64,000 bases of DNA from Takakia lepidozioides. Lineage: Eukaryota; Streptophyta; Takakiopsida; Takakiales; Takakiaceae. This document shows positions 58,649-64,000 of this stretch, in pieces. Both the position numbers and the translations under genes were made by a program. The stretch is from positions 66,258,756-66,322,755 of the forward strand of contig CM060731.1 of NCBI GenBank assembly GCA_030704615.1, given 5' to 3'. Position 1 is the first letter of the stretch. Every line of letters starts with the position of its first letter. Below the pieces are notes generated by a model, which saw only the letters and a program-made list of their open reading frames with translations, did not search any database and was not told the DNA's origin.

Positions 58649-59687
58649 TCATGAGATACATACATGGCAAGAGATACAATATGAGAAGCAGTCGAAGTTC
58701 AAGAATACTACCTCCAACAATTTTAGATCAATTTTGGACACAGTTACAGCCAGCGGCAGCTTACCGTTCCTACCCAATTGACCGCAAACTAGGTCAAAAG
58801 AAAAAGGTGAGGGACAACGGTGTGGAAGCATGAGTGGGACAAGTTGGTAACCATAGCCAAGTTCCTTGACCAATATCATAGACCACAACTATAAACAAGT
58901 CTAAAGATGCCCATCTTGCCACAAACAACTGGTTGTCAATCACCCAAATACCTCTCACAAATAAAAATTTGCACGAATTTCAGTAGGAAATTTGAAATTT
59001 GAAACCCATTGTTGGGTTCTATAATTTAGCTCGAATATGTCGTGATTTGACACATGTTTATACAGTGGGCAATCCATTAGCAAGTGATCCTCACACCCTG
59101 ATACAAGTAAAATTTGCCCATATTCGGCTTCTCGCTCCACACCTTTTGTTCTCCTTTGTATGATAGCAAAAGACAACAGTTACTTTCCAATTTCTGAGCC
59201 ACTAGATTAAAAATCCTTTATAGACAACATTTGGTTGTCACCATTTGGCTCGGAGACTAATATGCATTTGGGGAACTTCCCACCAAGTTTATTTCCATGA
59301 ACTCAACATTGCATCATAGATCTTAGAAGTACAATATTTCTTGTCCTCGTCCTAAAACGCTTGGTTTCCTGCAACATAAATCTCGTATGTCTTTGTGGTT
59401 TTATCAATTAATAGTTGCACTACATCTGCTGAATTTGACCACTGGCCAATCATACGAGGTAGAACTTTCCATTCCTTAGTAACCAGGTTCCCAAAGGTAA
59501 GACAATTTGAGAATCTCTTCTCTTCCCTTAGATCCATACTTTTTGTCATGTTTAGGTACACAAGAGACCATCTGTCTGCCCACAAACAAACTTCAAGGTA
59601 TGAAGAGGGGCATGGATTGATGGCATCATCTGCCATCGAGTTGTACAAGCCGGGCCACTGGTCAAAGCATGTCTTCAATCCATACAC
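58649..59687 (-). pseudogene. F-box/kelch-like protein remnant
   Basis: From 59687: NLVTKEWKVLPRMIGQWSNS then LLIDKTTKTYEIYVAGNQAF, resembling the 'NPLTKEWK.LP.. / VD..T..YKV.VAG' segment of plant F-box-associated/kelch proteins. Further down (58888-58649) a frame with YQLVPLMLP and LVCGQLGRNG...LLEV resembles the later 'kelch' part. The order on the minus strand is correct, but frames are broken and the F-box itself is not seen. Live relatives are substrate receptors of SCF ubiquitin ligases. Confidence 0.4.
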
Positions 59688-59699
59688 TAATGGACGAAA

Positions 59700-61380
59700 G
59701 ACATGAAATGCTTACACACCAGCCCTTTTTTTTTTTCCATTTTGGCAAGGGCGCTCCAGTGGCGATATATTTTGGGGGGTGAGTGCAGAGGTGGCGACAC
59801 GTCTTATGTCCACCTAGAATCCACCTAGCTACACATATGACAAATATTGTGCAATATGGCGAATTTTTCATAACTAAAGAATATTATGCAGGCGACACAT
59901 GTCAAATTGAGGCAGAAATATTGGGCGAAATTCCCTTTTGTATTGTGGCAAACTGGCTACCATGAAAAAACCAAGGTAGCACTTCGGGCACCATTGCCCA
60001 AATTCATAGAGCAAAATGGCACCACTCATTCAAATGAAAAAACATAGTCTCAGGCACCATAGCCTAATTTCAGACAGCAAACTGGCAGTATTGTCATAAG
60101 ATAGAAACTGAAGGAGGTAGACACCATAGCCCACTTAAATGATAGTGGGCACTGGACAAACAAGTCCAAAATGCATCCGAGCCACCATGGCATGAATAGA
60201 GGAACAAGTCTAAATGCCCAATGTGAACCGAGGGAATCTCACTATACTTGCAGAAATGATGGAAACAAAAGGAGGAATCACCGTGATTGAGGTAGTTTTC
60301 TTTTTTTTTAAACATAATGGTTTTGAAAATAGATATTATCTCAACAATTATTTTTTACCTCTCTCAAAAACTATTGTTGAGGTAATTTTCTTTTTAAAAA
60401 AACATAATGTTTGATATATGATAAAAGATAGCAGATATATTATAATTTTTCTGCTCTATAGGCATAACAATTATCTAGGGTCGACTATAACAGCACCCTC
60501 CTGGCGTCAAACCTCAGCACCTCGCGATTGAAGCAGGCGACACCATCTCCTCGGGCAACGCAGCGTTCTAGCGACGGCCAGCCCCTCCACCCCGCTCTGT
60601 CTGGCGATCTGATGGTGGAGGGTGGTGCACAAAGCGAAATCTTGCTGCCCCCGGCGCGATGGGGCGCCAGCCCTTAGGCGCCGTGCCCCCCGTTCTTGCC
60701 AAGCATTAGATGGGGCCCTGGAGTTGAATGCAAGGGAGCCGGTTCAGCCAGCATGGACCCCTCGCCACCCCACGTCCACCCCCGCCTCCATCGCCCACAC
60801 ACCGCGCGGCACGCCCTCCCGTGCCTCATGTCCCGCTGCTAGGACATGAGACGTGCCCTCATGCATGGCCTCCATCCCCCATGCATGCCTTCATCCTCCC
60901 CATGCTACATGGTATCCCAAGCATACATCATTCCCTCTTTCAAAAATCATTCTAACATCTATTCAAATTTCAAATGGCAAATCTGAAGAAAGAATGGACG
61001 TTGGGATAATATATGCCACGTCGTCACATACACTGCCACCCAAATCCAGGGTTTTGCTACCCTCATCGTGCATTTCCTCGTATATCAGTTCTATCCATGC
61101 CTTCCAAACGCGTCCCCACCTTGGCACTTTGCGTTCACCTTCCATATTGAATTGTGTTTGTACGTTGCCCACATATGTTGCATACCATTGTAAGTTGCAA
61201 TCGTGTGGATGTCTGGCCCACCTGAAGAAGTTTGTGTTTGCATAGGGTACAATTTGTTGTTTGATGCATGAATTTCCATTGCAGCTATACATGCCCACAA
61301 TCTGCCAGCAGAACAAAAGAGTAGGAGGTTTGTGTGAGGATAGGGCAGGGAAAGAAGATATGCGCAAACTCAGAAGGAGT
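59700..61380. other. No recognisable gene
   Basis: 60480-60860 is GC-rich. A 134-codon minus frame at 60963-61367 (containing ARHPHDCNLQWYATYVGNVQ) has a somewhat protein-like composition but no family I know. The rest is AT-rich repeat-like DNA. Confidence 0.4.
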
Positions 61381-61384
61381 TTGT

Positions 61385-62025
61385 TTTGAAAAAATCCCTA
61401 AGCGAGATGTGATCTCTTGGAATGCCATGATTGCAGGATTAGCTCGGCACGGGCAAAGTGAAGAGGCTTTTCGTTACTTCTGAAGTATGCAACAAGAAGG
61501 CTTGAAGCCCAACAATGTCACCTTCATGAGCATCCTCAATGCATGTGCCAGCCCCGCGGCTGTGGAACAGGGCGAGCGGGTCCATGCCGAAATCAAGACA
61601 GCTGGATTTGAGTCAGATCTCCAAGTAAGCAATGGCGCTCTTATCAGCATGTATTGCAAATGCAGGAGTATAGTGAATGCGCACCAAGTTTTTGACAATA
61701 TGCATACACAAAATGTGATTTCATGGACTGCGATGATTGCAGGACTAGCTGAGGAAGGGCATAGCGGAGAGGCAATTGAATACTTTCAACAAATGCAACA
61801 AACATGCGTGAAGCCCAACAAGGTCACCTTTATGAGCATCCTCAAAGCATGTGGCAGTCCAGCAGCTGTGGAACAGGGCAAGCATCTCCATGCGAGCATC
61901 ATCAAGGCTGGATTTGAGTTAGATCTCCTTATGGGCACTGCCCTTGTCAGCATGTACTACAAGTGTGGGGATGTGGTGGGTGCAAGCCAAGTGTTTGACA
62001 AAATGGCCAGGCAAGATGTGATCTA
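61385..62025 (+). pseudogene. PLS-type PPR gene fragment with internal stop
   Basis: Reads KRDVISWNAMIAGLARHGQS, a TGA at 61481, then an open frame of about 180 codons with two to three PPR units: [92 protein letters not shown]. It ends abruptly after DVI-stop, before any E or DYW domain, and has no organelle-targeting start. Family role: organellar RNA editing or processing. Probably dead. Confidence 0.78.
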
Positions 62026-62294
62026 ATGGAAACTTCAAAACGCCCACAAGAATCTCCACGAGATTATCGACAAAGGAAGAGAAGTAAAAATTCCCACTAC
62101 TAGCCACTAGATATAAGATTGATGCGGTGATAGGCATGCATATATATGTATGTAGGTGGGTCACCATATCGCAGTCAAGGGATGGATCCGTCAAGCCCTG
62201 GATCAATCTATGCAACTCATTCCCTAAACTTGGTGTCGATGTAACGACTGGTGTACACATCATGTTATCTACTTCGTTTGGTCTAGCGTTGTGC

Positions 62295-62812
<518 letters not shown>

Positions 62813-64000
62813 ATGAGTGGGGATGTGAGGACAGTATGTAAGGGCGGACAACTGAATGAGGCATGCACATTTTGAGCCAACAAGGCATTTTGGCAGAGTC
62901 CAATGCTTACATCAGTCTCTTGCAGGAGTGCTGAAAAGTCTAACAGAGGGAAAGCAGGTGCATGCCAACATTGTCCGAAGTGGCTTCCATCCAAACATCT
63001 TTCTGCTGAACACCCTTGTCAACATGTATGCAAAGTGCGGGAGCATGAGGGATGCACGCCATATATTTGACAAAATGGCTGAACGAGATATGTTTACTTG
63101 GAATATAACGATAGCAGGATATGCCAAGCATAGGTGCAGTAGGGAGGCTTTTGAGATCTTTGAGCAAATGCAACGGGAAGGGGTGATGCCAGACAAGGTC
63201 ACATTCATTTGTGTTGTCAACGCATGTGCCAACCTAACAGCCCTGGATAAGGCCAAAGAGGTCCATGCTCACATCATCAAAGCTCAGATTGACATGCCAG
63301 ATTTTATTCTGCAAGTGTTCAATAATATGGTTCAACGAAATGTAGTCTCATGGAATGCAATGATCACAGGGTATGCTCAGCATGGGTGTGGTAGAGAGGC
63401 TTTGGAGATCTATAAGGAAATGATACATGAAGAGGTGATGTGGACAGGGTCACATTTATTTGCATTCTCAATGCATGTGCCAACCTGGCAGCCCTGGAAA
63501 AGGGGAAAATGGTCCATGCTGACGTCATAAAAGTTGGGATTGGACCAGATATCATTCTGGAGAGTGCCTTGGCGAACATGTATGCCAAATGTGGGAGCTT
63601 GAAGACTGCACGGAAAATGTTTGACAAAATGGCTCAAAGAGATGTGGTCTCATGGAATGTCATGGTCTCAGGATATGCCCAGCATGGGTCTGGTAAGGCT
63701 CCTTTGGAGATGTATGAGCAAATGAGATAGGAAGGGGTGAAGCCTGACAGAGTCACATACATTTGTGCTCTCAATGCATGAGCCAGTCTGGCAGCCCTAG
63801 AAAATGGCAAAGAGGTTCATGCTGGTGTTGATAAGGCCAGAATTCTTCCAGATATTCATCTAGAGAGCGCCCTTGTTGACATGTATGCCAAATGTGGGAG
63901 TATGAATTATGCACGCCAAGTATTTAACAGTATGGCTCAGCGAAATGTGGTATCAGGGAGTGCAATGATAGCAGGATATGCTCAACATGGATATGGTAGG
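62813..64000 (+). pseudogene. PLS-type PPR pseudogene, runs off the window end
   Basis: Begins MSGDVRTVCKGGQLNEAC, a PPR N-terminus, then a stop (TGA near 62873) and a frame change to ILAESNAYISLLQEC. At least four PPR units follow: [60 protein letters not shown]; then, after a frameshift near 63440, FICILNACANLAALEKGKMV, ANMYAKCGSLKTARKMFDKM and NVMVSGYAQHGSG. A TAG lies near 63728 and a TGA near 63780. One unit has lost the part between 'AHIIKAQ' and 'VFNNM'. Repeats stay recognisable to base 64000, so the gene continues outside. Confidence 0.82.

Overview
The window is nuclear DNA of a land plant. Genes are split by many GT/AG introns, promoters carry AAACCCTA-type telo-box motifs, there is a short plastid ndhK fragment, telomere-like TTTAGGG repeats occur, and there are many decayed PLS-type pentatricopeptide repeat (PPR) copies. 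The PPR style, large repeat-filled introns and gene families suggest a seed-free vascular plant, most likely a fern; this is inference.

Layout. 1-5.3 kb is repeat-rich, with a CACTA-type terminus and GTCGC palindromes. 5.3-8.3 kb (+) is an apparently intact six-exon cytochrome P450 of the CYP704 (fatty-acid omega-hydroxylase) type. 9.6-12.9 kb holds a foldback repeat and a four-exon gene for a Crypton-like (DUF3504-type) tyrosine recombinase, broken only by a 14-bp tandem duplication; related repeats lie on both sides in inverted orientation. 13.9-16.2 kb (+) is a decayed acid-lipase gene without its nucleophile exon. 18.9-22.7 kb (-) and 25.8-29.3 kb (+) are a head-to-head pair of paralogs for ankyrin/CCCH/RRM RNA-binding proteins; the + copy is intact, the - copy is disrupted at its first zinc finger. 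30.1-32.3 kb is a decayed hAT-like transposon, followed by the plastid fragment and tandem repeats. 34.7-36.9 kb is PPR debris.

37.1-44.9 kb (-) is a complete 13-exon DEAD-box helicase of the Mak5/DDX24/RH13 type (ribosome biogenesis). All exon phases close, giving 915 aa. 46.0-46.6 kb (-) is an unrecognised coiled-coil ORF. 48.3-53.2 kb (-), probably starting near 54.5 kb, is a second DEAD-box helicase of the DHH1/DDX6/RH6-RH8-RH12 type (mRNA decay and translational repression); its N-terminal exons were not resolved. Both helicase genes carry pieces of the same LINE family and of a second short repeat in their introns. 55-61 kb is mostly featureless apart from an F-box/kelch-like remnant. 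61.4-64 kb (+) holds further PPR pseudogenes and a 112-bp GA microsatellite.

The conserved RNA-related genes (two DEAD-box helicases, two ankyrin-CCCH-RRM copies) share telo-box-like promoter motifs about 70-115 bp upstream of the start codon, as is common for plant translation and ribosome genes. The most unusual item is the plant Crypton-like recombinase; next is the possible conversion of a zinc-finger exon segment into a 102-bp intron in the minus-strand ankyrin paralog.
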